Source: Janthinobacterium tructae (GTDB lineage Bacteria > Pseudomonadota > Gammaproteobacteria > Burkholderiales > Burkholderiaceae_D). From it: a DNA stretch of 64,000 nt. A model generated the notes under the pieces. That model saw only the letters and a program-made list of their open reading frames with translations, was not told where the DNA came from and made no database searches. Shown here piece by piece: positions 52,093 through 61,769 of the stretch. Location: the NCBI RefSeq assembly GCF_006517255.1, contig NZ_CP041185.1, positions 186,001-250,000 of the forward strand, written 5' to 3'. Position numbers and translations under genes: made by a program. Position 1 is the first letter of the stretch. Every line of letters begins with the position of its first letter.

Positions 52093-53771
52093 AAACTTCC
52101 CTCATATCGAACCCCGTCCTGCGGCAATTGCTGCTGGCCCAGCCCGGCAAGCTGATCGGGGGGGCCTTGCTGGCGGCCCTGACGGCGGTGGCCGGCATGG
52201 CCTTGTTGGGCTTGTCCGGCTGGTTTATTACCGCCACCTCGATTGCCGGCCTGCATGCCTCGACGGCCATCCTGTTCGACGTGTTCGGCCCGTCGGCCGG
52301 CATCCGCCTGCTGGCCATCGGCCGCACGGGTTCGCGCTATGCGGAACGGCTCGTCACGCACGACGCCACGTTCGCCGCGCTGGCCAGCATCCGCGTGCAA
52401 CTGTTCCGCGGCTGGTCGCGCGCGGAAGCGGCCAGCCGCCTGCTGCGCCAGCCGGCCAAGCTGCTGTTTCGCCTGACGGCCGATATCGACGCGCTCGAAT
52501 CGCTGTATTTGCGCCTGCTGGTGCCGGCCTTCACGGCACTGTGCGTGGCCTTGCTGGCCGGCGTGGCGCTGGGCGTGATGCAGTGGCAGCTGGGTCTGGG
52601 CCTGGCCGCGTGGCTGCTGCTCGCCGGCGGCGGCATCAGCTGGCTCGTGGCGCTGCGTGCCCGCCGTCCCGCCATCGTGCGCTCGCGTGCCATCGAAAAA
52701 TTGCGTTCCGGCACCATCGACCTGGTGGCGGGTCAGACGGACCTGGTGATGGCGGGCCGCATCGATGCCCAGTGCGCCGCGCTGGGGCAGATCGACCGAG
52801 CGCTGGCACAAGCCGATTTCGCCCTGCTGCGCCTGGAGACGGCGGCCGGCGCCGCATATGGCGTGGCCGGCAGCGCGACCCTGGCAGGCGTACTGCTGGC
52901 CGTGGCCGCGCTGGTGCAACAGCAAACGCTGAACGTGCCGCTGGCGGCGCTGGCCCTGCTGATCGCCCTGACGGCCGTGGAGCCGTTTGCGGGGCTGCGC
53001 CGCGGCGCGCTGGAAGCAGGGCGCATGCTGCTGGCCATGCGCCGCCTGGCGCCGCGCCTTGACGGCAATGAGGTGGCGCTGCCGCCCTTTGACGCCGCAC
53101 CGGGCTTGCGCCTGGAACACGTCAGCGCCGCGCATGCTGGCAGCCAGGTCGCCATTTTGCATGACGTATCGCTGCATATCGGCGAGGGCGAGCGCGTGGC
53201 TTTGATCGGCCCCAGCGGCGCGGGCAAGTCCACCTTGCTGGCCATCGCCGCGCGCGAGCTGGCGCCGCTGTCGGGAACGGTGGCCGCACCGCGCGCCTGT
53301 TTGTTCACCCAGAAGACGGAACTGTTCCAAGACAGCCTGCGCGACAACTTGCGCCTGGCCGACCCGTCCGCCAGCGATGCGCAGTTGTGGGCGGCGCTGC
53401 AAGCGGCCGGCCTGGACGACGAGGTGCGCGCCCTGGCGGGCGGCCTCGACACGCAACTGGGAGAGGGCGGCCTGGGCTTGTCGGGCGGGCAGGCGCGGCG
53501 CCTGGCGCTGGCGCGGCTGTTCCTGCACGAATCGACCTTGTGGCTGCTGGACGAAGCGACGGAAGCGCTGAATGCGCAGGTGGCCATCGATGTCTTGCAG
53601 CGCCTGCGCGCGCGCAGCGACGGACGCAGCTTGCTGATTGCAACCCACTTGCGGCGCGAAGCGGCGCTGGCGGACCGGCTGGTCAGCCTGCGCGATGGCC
53701 GCATCGTCGGTGACGCGCGCCGGGGCACAGCCGCCTTCGAGGCGGCGCTGGCCGGCTTGCGCGGAGATTGA
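52089..53771 (+). CDS. cydC: Heterodimeric ABC exporter subunit CydC
   Basis: 560 residues. Transmembrane domain about 1-310, including ITATSIAGLHASTAILFDVF and RLLAIGRTGSRYAERLVTHD (a conserved CydC region); ATPase domain with Walker A GPSGAGKST, signature LSGGQARRLALARL and Walker B TLWLLDEATEALN. It pairs with CydD. It is translationally coupled to cydD and lies 105 bp before cydA, in which no new promoter is obvious. Confidence 0.94.
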   Translation: MKTSLISNPVLRQLLLAQPGKLIGGALLAALTAVAGMALLGLSGWFITATSIAGLHASTAILFDVFGPSAGIRLLAIGRTGSRYAERLVTHDATFAALASIRVQLFRGWSRAEAASRLLRQPAKLLFRLTADIDALESLYLRLLVPAFTALCVALLAGVALGVMQWQLGLGLAAWLLLAGGGISWLVALRARRPAIVRSRAIEKLRSGTIDLVAGQTDLVMAGRIDAQCAALGQIDRALAQADFALLRLETAAGAAYGVAGSATLAGVLLAVAALVQQQTLNVPLAALALLIALTAVEPFAGLRRGALEAGRMLLAMRRLAPRLDGNEVALPPFDAAPGLRLEHVSAAHAGSQVAILHDVSLHIGEGERVALIGPSGAGKSTLLAIAARELAPLSGTVAAPRACLFTQKTELFQDSLRDNLRLADPSASDAQLWAALQAAGLDDEVRALAGGLDTQLGEGGLGLSGGQARRLALARLFLHESTLWLLDEATEALNAQVAIDVLQRLRARSDGRSLLIATHLRREAALADRLVSLRDGRIVGDARRGTAAFEAALAGLRGD

Positions 53772-53876
53772 TGGGCGGGCGGCACAGCCCGATAGTTTAC
53801 AGCAGCAGAAGCTATCGAACAGCCGCATATGGATACCAGGTTTACACTTACAGTAGGGAAACACCAAGGAAATCAT

Positions 53877-55454
53877 ATGGACTTCGATATTGTCGCTTTA
53901 TCCAGACTGCAGTTCGCGCTGACAGCTCTGTACCACTTTATATTCGTTCCGCTGACGCTCGGCCTGTCAGTGATCCTCGCCATCATGGAGACGGTTTACG
54001 TGATGACGAACCGCCCCATCTGGCGCGACATGACCAAGTTCTGGGGTGTCTTGTTCGGCATCAACTTCGCCATGGGCGTGGCGACGGGCATCGTCATGGA
54101 ATTCCAGTTCGGCATGAACTGGAGCTATTACAGCCATTATGTGGGCGACATTTTCGGCGCGCCGCTGGCCATCGAGGGGCTGATGGCCTTCTTCCTGGAG
54201 GCGACCTTCGTCGGCCTGTTCTTCTTCGGCTGGGACAAGCTGTCCAAGCGCGGTCACCTGATCACCACCTGGCTGGTGGCCATCGGCTCGAACTTCTCGG
54301 CCCTGTGGATCCTGATCGCCAACGGCTGGATGCAAAATCCCGTCGGCGCGGCTTTCAATCCGCAGACCATGCGCATGGAAGTGACGGATTTCGGCGCCGT
54401 GCTGACGAATCCCGTGGCACAGGCGAAATTCGTGCACACGGTGTCGGCCGGCTATACGGCGGCTGCCATTTTCGTGCTGGGTATTTCCGCCTGGTATCTG
54501 CTGAAGGGCCGTCACGTGCAGCTGGCCAAGCGTTCGATGACGGTGGCCGCCTCGTTCGGCCTGGCCGCCACCTTGTCGGTGGTGGTACTCGGCGATGAAA
54601 GCGGCTACCTGTCGTCCGAACATCAAAAGATGAAGCTGGCCGCGATTGAAGCCATGTGGACCACGGAGCCGGCGCCCGCCGCCTTCACGGCCTTCGGCTT
54701 CCCCGACGCGCAAGCACGCGAGACGCATTACGCCGTGCACATCCCGATGGTGATGGGCCTGATCGGCACGCGTTCGCTGACGACGGAAATCCCCGGCATC
54801 GAGCAATTGGTCGATCGCGGCGAGCTGCTGATCAAGGATGGCATCAAGGCCTATGACGCGCTGCAAACCATCCGCAGTGTGGCGCCGGGCGCGCCTGTGC
54901 CGCAGGACGCGAAGGACATGTTCGAGTCGAAAGGCCAGTCCCTGGGCTATGCCTTGTTGCTGAAACGTTATGTCGACGATCCGCGCCAGGCCACGCCCGA
55001 GCAGATCCACAAGGCCGCGCTCGACACCGTGCCGCCCGTGGGGCCATTGTTCTGGTCCTTCCGCGTGATGGTGGGCCTGGGCATGTTCTTTATCTTGCTC
55101 ACCGGCACATTCTTCATCCTGTCGACGCGCCGCACACTGGACAAGCACCGCTGGCTGCTGAAGCTGGCCGTATTCGCCATCCCGCTGCCGTGGGTGGCGA
55201 TTGAGGCGGGCTGGATCGTGGCCGAAGTGGGCCGCCAGCCGTGGGTCATCGAAGGCGTGCTGCCAACGGCCGTGGCTGTCTCCAACCTGGGCGCGACGAC
55301 TTTGCTCATCACCATTGCCGGCTTTGCCGCCATCTACACCGTGCTGTTGATTATCGAAATGAAGCTGATGCTCAAGGCCATCCGCAAGGGGCCGGAAGAA
55401 ACGGCGCCGGCCCCCGTGCCAGCGGCGGCAGCCATTCATACTCAACGCGCCTAA
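53877..55454 (+). CDS. cydA: Cytochrome bd ubiquinol oxidase subunit I (CydA)
   Basis: 525 residues and about nine membrane segments. The haem ligands of the E. coli enzyme are conserved: His20 (ALTALYHFIFVPL), His187 (KFVHTVSAGY) and Met398 (FRVMVGLGM). The length matches the long-Q-loop type. GWIVAEVGRQPW near the C-terminus is characteristic. It oxidises quinol and reduces oxygen to water with high affinity. The start at 53877 has AAGGA 6 bases upstream; an in-frame ATG at 53829 lacks one. CydB follows by 13 bp. Confidence 0.96.
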   Translation: MDFDIVALSRLQFALTALYHFIFVPLTLGLSVILAIMETVYVMTNRPIWRDMTKFWGVLFGINFAMGVATGIVMEFQFGMNWSYYSHYVGDIFGAPLAIEGLMAFFLEATFVGLFFFGWDKLSKRGHLITTWLVAIGSNFSALWILIANGWMQNPVGAAFNPQTMRMEVTDFGAVLTNPVAQAKFVHTVSAGYTAAAIFVLGISAWYLLKGRHVQLAKRSMTVAASFGLAATLSVVVLGDESGYLSSEHQKMKLAAIEAMWTTEPAPAAFTAFGFPDAQARETHYAVHIPMVMGLIGTRSLTTEIPGIEQLVDRGELLIKDGIKAYDALQTIRSVAPGAPVPQDAKDMFESKGQSLGYALLLKRYVDDPRQATPEQIHKAALDTVPPVGPLFWSFRVMVGLGMFFILLTGTFFILSTRRTLDKHRWLLKLAVFAIPLPWVAIEAGWIVAEVGRQPWVIEGVLPTAVAVSNLGATTLLITIAGFAAIYTVLLIIEMKLMLKAIRKGPEETAPAPVPAAAAIHTQRA

Positions 55455-55467
55455 GGAGGGCCGGACC

Positions 55468-56622
55468 ATGATTTTGCATGAAATGATTTCTTACGAAACA
55501 CTGCGCCTGATCTGGTGGCTGCTGATCGGCATCTTGCTGGTGGGCTTTGCCATCACGGACGGCTTCGACCTGGGCACGGGCATCTTGCTGCCTTTCGCCG
55601 GCAAGACGGACCTGGAACGCCGCGTCATCATCAACAGTATCGGTCCCGTGTGGGAAGGCAACCAGGTGTGGCTGATCCTCGGTGGCGGCGCCATCTTTGC
55701 CGCCTGGCCGCAACTGTACGCCGTCTCGTTCTCGGGCTTTTACCTGGCCATGTTCGTCATCCTGGTGGCGCTGATCGTGCGTCCCGTGGCGTTCAAATTC
55801 CGCAGCAAGCGCGAAGATCCGCGCTGGCGCGCCCGCTGGGACGCGGCCCTGTTCGTGGGCGGCTTCGTGCCGGCCCTGATCTGCGGCGTGGCGATCGGCA
55901 ACGTGCTGCAAGGCGTGCCGTTCCGTTTTTCGCCGGACATGCACATCTTCTATGACGGCACGTTCTTTGCGCTGCTCAACCCGTTCGCCTTGCTGTGCGG
56001 CCTCGTTTCGGTGGCCATGCTGGTGATGCACGGCGCCACCTGGCTGCAGCTGAAAACGGACGGCGCCGTGGCTGACCGTTCGCGCCGCTACGGCAGCGTG
56101 GCGGCGATCGCCACCGTGGTGCTGTATGCGGCCGCCGGCGTGGCCCTGTGGCTGTGGGTCGATGGCTACCGCGTCACCAGCGCCGTCGTCGTCGATGGCC
56201 CGTCGAACCCCATGCTGAAAACGGCAGAAGTACACGTGGGCGCCTGGTTCCTCAACTTTGCCGCCCATCCGTGGACCTGGATCGCTCCTGCCTTCGGCTT
56301 GCTGGGCCCCCTGCTGGCGTTCGCCTTCCTGCGCGCGCGCCGCGAAGTGCCTGCCTTGCTGGCCAGCGCGGCGAGCATCGCCGGCATCATCCTCAGCGTG
56401 GGCGCGGCCATGTTCCCGTTCATCCTGCCATCGTCGATCGATCCGCGCGCCAGCCTGACCGTGTGGGATTCCTCGTCCAGCCACATGACCCTGTTCATCA
56501 TGCTGGTCGTCACGGCCGTCTTCATCCCCCTCATCGTGGCGTACACGACCTGGGTATATAAAGTACTGTGGGGCAAGGTTGACGGCAAAGCCATCGAAGA
56601 CGAAACCGGTCACGCTTATTAA
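55468..56622 (+). CDS. cydB: Cytochrome bd ubiquinol oxidase subunit II (CydB)
   Basis: 384 residues and eight to nine membrane segments. Family marks: IWWLLIGILLVGFAITDGFDLGTG near the N-terminus, GPVWEGNQVWLILGGGAIFAAWP (outlined) and AYTTWVYKVLWGKV at the end. It is the second structural subunit of the bd oxidase. AAGGAGG sits 9 bases before the ATG at 55468. cydX follows 22 bp after its stop. Confidence 0.96.
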   Translation: MILHEMISYETLRLIWWLLIGILLVGFAITDGFDLGTGILLPFAGKTDLERRVIINSIGPVWEGNQVWLILGGGAIFAAWPQLYAVSFSGFYLAMFVILVALIVRPVAFKFRSKREDPRWRARWDAALFVGGFVPALICGVAIGNVLQGVPFRFSPDMHIFYDGTFFALLNPFALLCGLVSVAMLVMHGATWLQLKTDGAVADRSRRYGSVAAIATVVLYAAAGVALWLWVDGYRVTSAVVVDGPSNPMLKTAEVHVGAWFLNFAAHPWTWIAPAFGLLGPLLAFAFLRARREVPALLASAASIAGIILSVGAAMFPFILPSSIDPRASLTVWDSSSSHMTLFIMLVVTAVFIPLIVAYTTWVYKVLWGKVDGKAIEDETGHAY

Positions 56623-56644
56623 GAATTAAGGAAAGGAACTAACT

Positions 56645-56770
56645 ATGTGGTATTTCGCCTGGATACTGGGTCTTCCGCTGGCGGCGACGTTCGCCGTGCT
56701 CAATGCGATGTGGTATGAAATTGCCGATGGCGACACGACGCCCGAGCAATACCGTGACACGCCGAAGTAG
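56645..56770 (+). CDS. cydX: Cytochrome bd small subunit CydX
   Basis: 41 residues, below the usual size cut-off. The sequence begins MWYFAWILGLPLAATFAVLN, and AMWYE follows: the CydX pattern (MWYFAWILG ... E), with one membrane helix that caps the haem site and stabilises CydAB. AAGGAAAGGA precedes the ATG at 56645. It is the last gene of the operon, followed by a terminator. Confidence 0.93.
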   Translation: MWYFAWILGLPLAATFAVLNAMWYEIADGDTTPEQYRDTPK

Positions 56771-56790
56771 GCGCGTGTCGGCTTGACTGG

Positions 56791-56841
56791 CCCCGCCCTG
56801 CGCGATGGTTTTACCATCGCTGCCCGGCGGGGTTTTTTTTT
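56791..56841 (+). terminator. Intrinsic terminator of the cyd operon
   Basis: Arms CCCCGCC (56791-56797) / GGCGGGG (56826-56832) with an inner GCGATGG/CCATCGC stem, followed by nine T. Confidence 0.95.
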
Positions 56842-57179
56842 ATGCTTGTTCACGGAGGTCCGGAAAGCAGCCACAGGAACAGGAATGCGCTGAAGAAAGG
56901 CTCGCTTTGTTGTACGAGCAACATAGAAATCGTCTCCATGCGGGCAGAGATTTGCGACGTAAATTTATGTATTTTGTTTTATTTTCGTTGTTTTCGTTAA
57001 TTTTAATTGGCTTTGCGTAAAATTGGCATAAATTCGATGTAAAATAAGTTGCCTCTTATAAAAATAAAATGATCTTTCAATAAGAAATTTGACTTTGAAT
57101 GATCGCCTGCCATATATGCGAGAGTCGTGTTGCTCCGCAGGTGAAGCAGAGGCAAGCACAGCTAATATAAGGAAACATC
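56842..57179. other. A/T-rich gap upstream of the second chemoreceptor
   Basis: No gene is supported in these 338 bases. From about 56955 to 57100 the sequence is markedly A/T-rich against the GC-rich surroundings, with TTATTTTCG, TAATTTTAATTGG and AAAATAAAATG runs. It probably contains the chemoreceptor promoter and may bind nucleoid proteins. A weak sigma-28-like pattern (TAAAATT ... GATGTAA near 57018-57045) is not convincing. Confidence 0.4.
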
Positions 57180-58748
57180 ATGCATATGTTACGAGCACTC
57201 AAACTGTCGCACCGTTTAGCTGTGCTGATTGTGATCTTTTCAGCCGGCTTCATCCTCTATGGCCTATGGTCGTTCAAGACTTTGCACGAATGGAAAGTGA
57301 ACGGTCCTGTCTACCAGAAAATTGTGCAAAGCAAGGATCTGATTGCGGACGTGTTGCCACCACCGGAATACATACTGGAATCCTATCTGGTCACTTTTCA
57401 GCTGATGGCGACCGATGATCGTGCCGAACAGGCGCAGTTAATCGCACGCTTTACAACGCTCAAACATGATTACGATGAACGCCATGTGTTCTGGACGCGT
57501 GAGAAACTCGATGCCGATATCGCCGAGCTGTTGCTGAACAAGTCCCATGCGCCGGCTCAGGACTTCTATACGGTGGCACTGCAACAGTTCATTCCCGCAA
57601 TAGAGGCACAGGATAAGGCTGGCGCCGCGGTGGCGATGAAAAAATTAACGATCAGTTACATCCAGCATCTGCAGGCAATCAACCGGCTGGTCGAGATGAC
57701 CACCCAACGCGCGTCGGCGATAGAGGCGGAGTCGGGCGCGCGCATCACGGTAGCGAACAGCTTGCTGTTGGCGATATTGGTGCTCTCGCTGGGCACGGGG
57801 ATTGCTGTGGCTGTGCTCATTACCAGGAGCATTACCAGACCACTGCAGGACGCCGTGCAGCTTGCCCGTATTGTCGCTTCCGGTGATCTGCGTAGCGTTA
57901 TCGCGACCGATTATCACGACGAGCCGGGCGAATTGATGAGTGCTCTGAAAAGCATGAATGAGAGCCTGCGTCACACGGTGGGCCGCGTGCGCAGCGGTAC
58001 TGAAACCATTTCGACTGCCTCGCAGGAAATCGCTGCTGGAAATATGGACCTCTCGGCGAGAACGGAGGCACAGGCCGGTGCACTGGAACAAACGTCGTCG
58101 GCGATGGGGGAGTTAACCAGCACTGTGCAGCAGACTGCCGAAAACGCTCAGCAAGCCAATCAACTGGTCTTGTCGGCTTCAGCGGTAGCGCTGCAGGGCG
58201 GGCAAGTGGTCGACCGTGTCGTCGCGACCATGGTATCCATCAAGGACAGCTCAAAGCGTATCGTCGAGATCATTTCCGTGATTGACGGCATCGCCTTTCA
58301 GACCAATATTCTGGCCCTGAACGCGGCTGTCGAAGCCGCGCGCGCCGGTGAACTGGGGCGCGGTTTTGCTGTCGTCGCGTCGGAGGTGCGCACCCTGGCG
58401 CAACGCTCCGCCAGTGCCGCCAAAGAGATCAAGCAGCTGATTGCCGAGTCGGTCGAAAAAGTCGAGCTTGGCAGCAATCTGGCCGACGAGGCGGGCGGCA
58501 CGATGCAGAAAATTGTCTCCTCTGTGCAGCAGGTGGCGGGCATCATGGGGGAAATCGCCGTCGCCAGCCACGAACAAAGCGACGGCATCAAACAGGTGAA
58601 TCAGGCCATCAGTCAGATGGATGCAGTGACCCAGCAGAATGCCGCCCTGGTCGAACAGGCCACAGCGGCAGCGGCCAGCATGCAGGAGCAGGCGCACAAT
58701 ATGATGCAGGACGTGCGCGTGTTTAAATTGCTGGCGTGTGCTGATTGA
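57180..58748 (+). CDS. Methyl-accepting chemotaxis protein with [13 protein letters not shown] sensor
   Basis: 522 residues. A membrane segment (about 12-32), a periplasmic sensor (about 33-190) including [17 protein letters not shown], a motif shared by many one-domain sensors, a second segment (about 194-214), HAMP, then the signalling domain with [20 protein letters not shown] and [20 protein letters not shown]. No CheR-binding pentapeptide at the end. AAGGA lies 6 bases before the ATG at 57180. The signalling part is closely similar to the other chemoreceptor in the window, while the sensor parts differ. The ligand is unknown. Confidence 0.92.
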   Translation: MHMLRALKLSHRLAVLIVIFSAGFILYGLWSFKTLHEWKVNGPVYQKIVQSKDLIADVLPPPEYILESYLVTFQLMATDDRAEQAQLIARFTTLKHDYDERHVFWTREKLDADIAELLLNKSHAPAQDFYTVALQQFIPAIEAQDKAGAAVAMKKLTISYIQHLQAINRLVEMTTQRASAIEAESGARITVANSLLLAILVLSLGTGIAVAVLITRSITRPLQDAVQLARIVASGDLRSVIATDYHDEPGELMSALKSMNESLRHTVGRVRSGTETISTASQEIAAGNMDLSARTEAQAGALEQTSSAMGELTSTVQQTAENAQQANQLVLSASAVALQGGQVVDRVVATMVSIKDSSKRIVEIISVIDGIAFQTNILALNAAVEAARAGELGRGFAVVASEVRTLAQRSASAAKEIKQLIAESVEKVELGSNLADEAGGTMQKIVSSVQQVAGIMGEIAVASHEQSDGIKQVNQAISQMDAVTQQNAALVEQATAAAASMQEQAHNMMQDVRVFKLLACAD

Positions 58749-58799
58749 CCGGTCTTACGCTCCAGAACAGCGCTTGGCCGGCCAGGAAAAGCATGGGAC

Positions 58800-58979
58800 T
58801 CAGGCCGGCGTCTTGCTGACCGGCTTGGGGATGGCTACGGCAATCGGATCGCTGGCCGGAAAGCTTTCCTTGAGCGCTTCATCCAGCGCTTCTTCGGCAT
58901 GGCTTTCGCTGGCAGGCGTGGGCGAATCGCGCTCCGGTGGCGGGGCGGGCGTGGTGGCGGCGTTGGTGCTCGAATGCAT
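58800..58979 (-). CDS. Small FPASDP-motif protein, 59 residues
   Basis: The conserved core is SHAEEALDEALKESFPASDP, seen in a widely distributed family of small bacterial proteins of unknown function; the N-terminus is Thr/Pro/Ser-rich and the end is Pro/Lys-rich. AAGGGG sits 6 bases before the ATG at 58979, which decides that start over the ATG at 58985. No signal or membrane segment is present. It converges with the chemoreceptor gene. Confidence 0.8.
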   Translation of the reverse strand: MHSSTNAATTPAPPPERDSPTPASESHAEEALDEALKESFPASDPIAVAIPKPVSKTPA

Positions 58980-59144
58980 GGTCATCCCCTTGCGGTGGTG
59001 TGCCACGCGGCCGGAATGGCCGTGGCACATGCTGATGTTTCCAGCCTAGCACATCGCGTAAAAAAAGCGCGCCCGTTGCGCCTGCCCAAGGGGAGGATGG
59101 CGGCGTCTGCTACACTGCGCTCCACTTTCAGCTACGGAAACACC

Positions 59145-59873
59145 ATGACTTCCATCTCCCTGCCGTACCGCGCCACCGCCCTTGAAGCCTGTGCCTGGCT
59201 GGCGCAACAGACGGGCACGCCGTGGACCCTGGCGCGCCTGCTGGAGCAGGGCGGCTTGCCGTATGTCTGGCTCGATTACAGCGACGCCTGGGCCGAGCTG
59301 TTCCATGACGGCGTAACGCGCTATGCGGCGCCCGTCGTGTTTATCGGCGACAAAGAGCACCTGGCTTCGGGGGCGGACGACGCGTGGCTGCGCTTTACGC
59401 GCGACTCCGGCAATATCGCCATCGAACTGAAGGCGCCGGGCTTGCGCGTGCCGCTCGACGGCTTGCACTTCCAGGAGCGCGACTTATTGCGCTTGCTCAA
59501 GGAGTTGCAGCACCCGCAGCCGGCCGAGCCGGAAGCCGGAGCTGACAATGCAGCGCCGTTTGTCTTGCCCAGCGCCCTGAAGGGCCTGGGGCGCGAGCAG
59601 ATTTTGATTGCCTTTGGCGGCGTGGGCAAGGTTGACCTGGACAAAGGCATGGCCAGTGGCGTGGGCATCTTTGGCGACGATGGCGCACGCGTGCGCAAGA
59701 ATTCGCGCGGCGGCAAGAACAGCCACCTGTGGCATCCCGTCACCCTGGCGTTCGGCTTGCACGACGTGCACCGCGTGCCGATGGCGCACCTGAAGAAGGC
59801 GTTCGCCACGCAGCCCTTGCTGCGCGACTGGAAGGCGGACTGGCTCGAGTCGCTGCGCCTGCTGGGCGAGTAA
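59145..59873 (+). CDS. Hypothetical protein, 242 residues
   Basis: Not firmly recognised. The N-terminal part (ALEACAWLAQQTGTPWTLAR, GLPYVWLDYSDAW) and the C-terminal part (NAAPFVLPSALKGLGREQIL, KNSRGGKNSHLWHPVTLAFG, MAHLKKAFATQPLLRDWKAD) are separated by an Ala/Pro-rich linker near residues 125-140. The last segment looks like a small helical DNA-binding or adaptor module. Cytoplasmic. GGAA lies 5 bases before the ATG at 59145. Stands alone; converges with the DUF1294 gene. Confidence 0.7.
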   Translation: MTSISLPYRATALEACAWLAQQTGTPWTLARLLEQGGLPYVWLDYSDAWAELFHDGVTRYAAPVVFIGDKEHLASGADDAWLRFTRDSGNIAIELKAPGLRVPLDGLHFQERDLLRLLKELQHPQPAEPEAGADNAAPFVLPSALKGLGREQILIAFGGVGKVDLDKGMASGVGIFGDDGARVRKNSRGGKNSHLWHPVTLAFGLHDVHRVPMAHLKKAFATQPLLRDWKADWLESLRLLGE

Positions 59874-59888
59874 AGGGCAGGGACAGTC

Positions 59889-60263
59889 CTACAGCTCGAT
59901 GGGTGCGACCTCGGTGCCGATATCGGGCGCTGCGTAATGCACGCTGAAATACACGAAAGCGCCGATATTGAGGGCGACCGTGATCCAGAACAGCACGCGG
60001 AACGAACGCTTGCCGGACTTGTGGCGCAGCCATTGCTGGGCCAGCACGGCGCCCGGCCAGCCGCACAGCAGTCCCAATAGCAGCAAGGTGCGCTCCGGGG
60101 TGCGCCAGCGCCCCTGTTTGGCGGCCGACTTGTCGATCGCATAGGCGACGAAACAGCTCAGGCTCAGCACGCCATATACGAGGGCTACCAGGGCGGGGAT
60201 GTGGAAAAAGAACGTGGCCAGTAAATACAGAACGACAAAGAACAGGATGACAAGGTAGGGCAT
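59889..60263 (-). CDS. DUF1294 membrane protein
   Basis: 124 residues. Membrane segments at about 3-23, 27-47 and 95-115. The DUF1294 signature is present: CFVAYAIDKSAAKQGRWRTPER then LLLLGLLCGWPGAVLAQQWL and HKSGKRSFRVLFW. In many bacteria this domain follows a cold-shock domain; here it is alone. Function unknown. The start at 60263 gives the family's usual N-terminus; no ribosome site is visible. Confidence 0.88.
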   Translation of the reverse strand: MPYLVILFFVVLYLLATFFFHIPALVALVYGVLSLSCFVAYAIDKSAAKQGRWRTPERTLLLLGLLCGWPGAVLAQQWLRHKSGKRSFRVLFWITVALNIGAFVYFSVHYAAPDIGTEVAPIEL

Positions 60264-60321
60264 AGGATGTGGTGGCTTGAGCGGGGGCGTGAGTATCCCA
60301 CACGGGGAGCGATGCTGCTGT

Positions 60322-60888
60322 CTAAAATAAACAGCCTTGCGCCATATCAACATGCACGGCGCGGCGGCGGGCGTGGCCCGTCTTCAGCGCTTCGCGGTCG
60401 CTGGACAGGCCGATGCCTTCCAGCGTCAACAGGGTTACCTTGGCATGCAGGCCGCCCGCAAAGCCCGTCAACTCGCCCGTGGCGCCGATGACGCGGTGGC
60501 AGGGGGCGATGATGGAAATGGGATTCTTGCCGTTGGCGGCGCCCACGGCGCGCACGGCGGCGGGACGGCCGATCTGGCGCGCGATCTCGCCATAGCTGCG
60601 CGTCTGGCCGTACGGTATCGTCAGCAGCGCGCGCCAGACTTCCTGCTGGAATGGCGTGCCGGAAAAATCGAGCGGTACCGCAAATTGCTGGCGCGTGCCG
60701 GCAAAATACTCGCCCAGCTGGCGCGCCGTTTCCTGCAGCACGGCGCAACCGTCAGCGACGCGCATCTCGCCCAGGCGCACGCGGTTCGGCTTGTCGTTTT
60801 CCCACAAAATCGCGGCCAGCGCCGCGCCGCGCGCCACCAGGGTCAGCTCGCCCACGGGCGAGGGCATCACGAGGCAGTCGTATTGCAT
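60322..60888 (-). CDS. ogt: Methylated-DNA-[protein]-cysteine S-methyltransferase
   Basis: 188 residues. The N-terminal ribonuclease-like part leads to the DNA-binding helix GTPFQQEVWRALLTIPYG and the active site IAPCHRVIGATGELTGFAGG, in which Cys accepts methyl or alkyl groups from O6-methylguanine. Each molecule acts once. It lacks an Ada-type regulatory domain. The C-terminal extension of about 20 residues (GHARRRAVHVDMAQGCLF) is unusual. GGAAGA lies just before the ATG at 60888. Confidence 0.95.
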   Translation of the reverse strand: MQYDCLVMPSPVGELTLVARGAALAAILWENDKPNRVRLGEMRVADGCAVLQETARQLGEYFAGTRQQFAVPLDFSGTPFQQEVWRALLTIPYGQTRSYGEIARQIGRPAAVRAVGAANGKNPISIIAPCHRVIGATGELTGFAGGLHAKVTLLTLEGIGLSSDREALKTGHARRRAVHVDMAQGCLF

Positions 60889-60992
60889 GTGTCTTCCTGT
60901 GTCTTCCTTGCTCAGATAACGCCAGTGTAGCAGGATGGCGGCGTGCCGCGTATTGCGTGTAGGATAGCGTTTTTCGGCATGGAGCACTGGCT

Positions 60993-61754
60993 TTGACGAC
61001 GATCCCCACCTATGACGCCATCCGCGCGATTGCCGTGCGGCTGGTGCAGGAACACTATCCCACGGCCGTGGCGGCCATCATTGGCGGCTCGTTTGCCACG
61101 GGCCGGCAGACGCCCAGTTCCGATATCGATTTGCTGCTGCTGTTCGAGCACGTCGATTGCGCCTGGCGCTCGACCATCGTGGCCGAAGGGCGCACGGTGG
61201 AACTGTTCGCACACGACGTGGCCACGTTCACGTATTTTTGCAAGGAAATGGATGCGCCCGGCGGAACGGTGCCGCTGGCGCACATGGTGCTGGAAGGGGG
61301 AAACATCCTCGTCGCCGGCGACGCCTATGCCCGGCTGCACGCGCTGGCGCACGCCATCGATGCTGCCGGGCCGCCCGTGCTCGACGCGGAGAACTTGCAA
61401 CGGCGCCGCTACGCCATCACCACCGCGCTGGAAGACCTGGTCGACAGCACGCAGCCGGGCGAGGCGCTGGCCGTGGCCTGCCAGCTGTATGGCGCGCTGG
61501 CCGACCTGTACTTGCGCGCGGCTGGTGTATGGAGCGGCGGCGGTAAGCACCTGTTCCGTTGCCTGCAGGCATTTGACGAGGCCATCGCCGGGCAGCTGGA
61601 CGGGGCCTTGCGCCTGGTCGCTAGCGACTTGCCGGCGGGCCAGCGTGCGTTCGAACACGTCACCGCCGCCGTGCTGGCGCCCGTGGGCGGGCCCTTGCTG
61701 CATGGCTTCTGCCTGCCGGCGCCCGCGCACTGGCGCAGCGCGCCGGCAGCTTGA
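60993..61754 (+). CDS. Nucleotidyltransferase-fold protein
   Basis: 253 residues. The polymerase-beta-like nucleotidyltransferase motif is clear: IIGGSFATGRQTPSSDIDLL, with Gly-Gly-Ser at 31-33 and metal-binding Asp44 and Asp46. A helical C-terminal half follows (RYAITTALEDLVDSTQPGEA, FRCLQAFDEAIAGQ). Similar proteins adenylylate or otherwise modify small molecules or proteins, or act as toxins with a HEPN partner; no partner is adjacent. The start is TTG at 60993, with GGAG 8 bases upstream; there is no in-frame ATG near. It diverges from ogt. Confidence 0.8.
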   Translation: MTTIPTYDAIRAIAVRLVQEHYPTAVAAIIGGSFATGRQTPSSDIDLLLLFEHVDCAWRSTIVAEGRTVELFAHDVATFTYFCKEMDAPGGTVPLAHMVLEGGNILVAGDAYARLHALAHAIDAAGPPVLDAENLQRRRYAITTALEDLVDSTQPGEALAVACQLYGALADLYLRAAGVWSGGGKHLFRCLQAFDEAIAGQLDGALRLVASDLPAGQRAFEHVTAAVLAPVGGPLLHGFCLPAPAHWRSAPAA

Positions 61755-61769
61755 GGTATTGCAGCCGGC

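Noticed and set aside
51438..53876. About 800-codon open frame antisense to cydD and cydC
   Set aside because: Antisense to two conserved ABC transporter genes; the translation is Arg/Gln/His-rich and without recognisable domains.
57018..57045. Sigma-28 (flagellar) promoter before the second chemoreceptor
   Set aside because: The TAAA and GATGTAA elements match poorly and the spacing is wrong.
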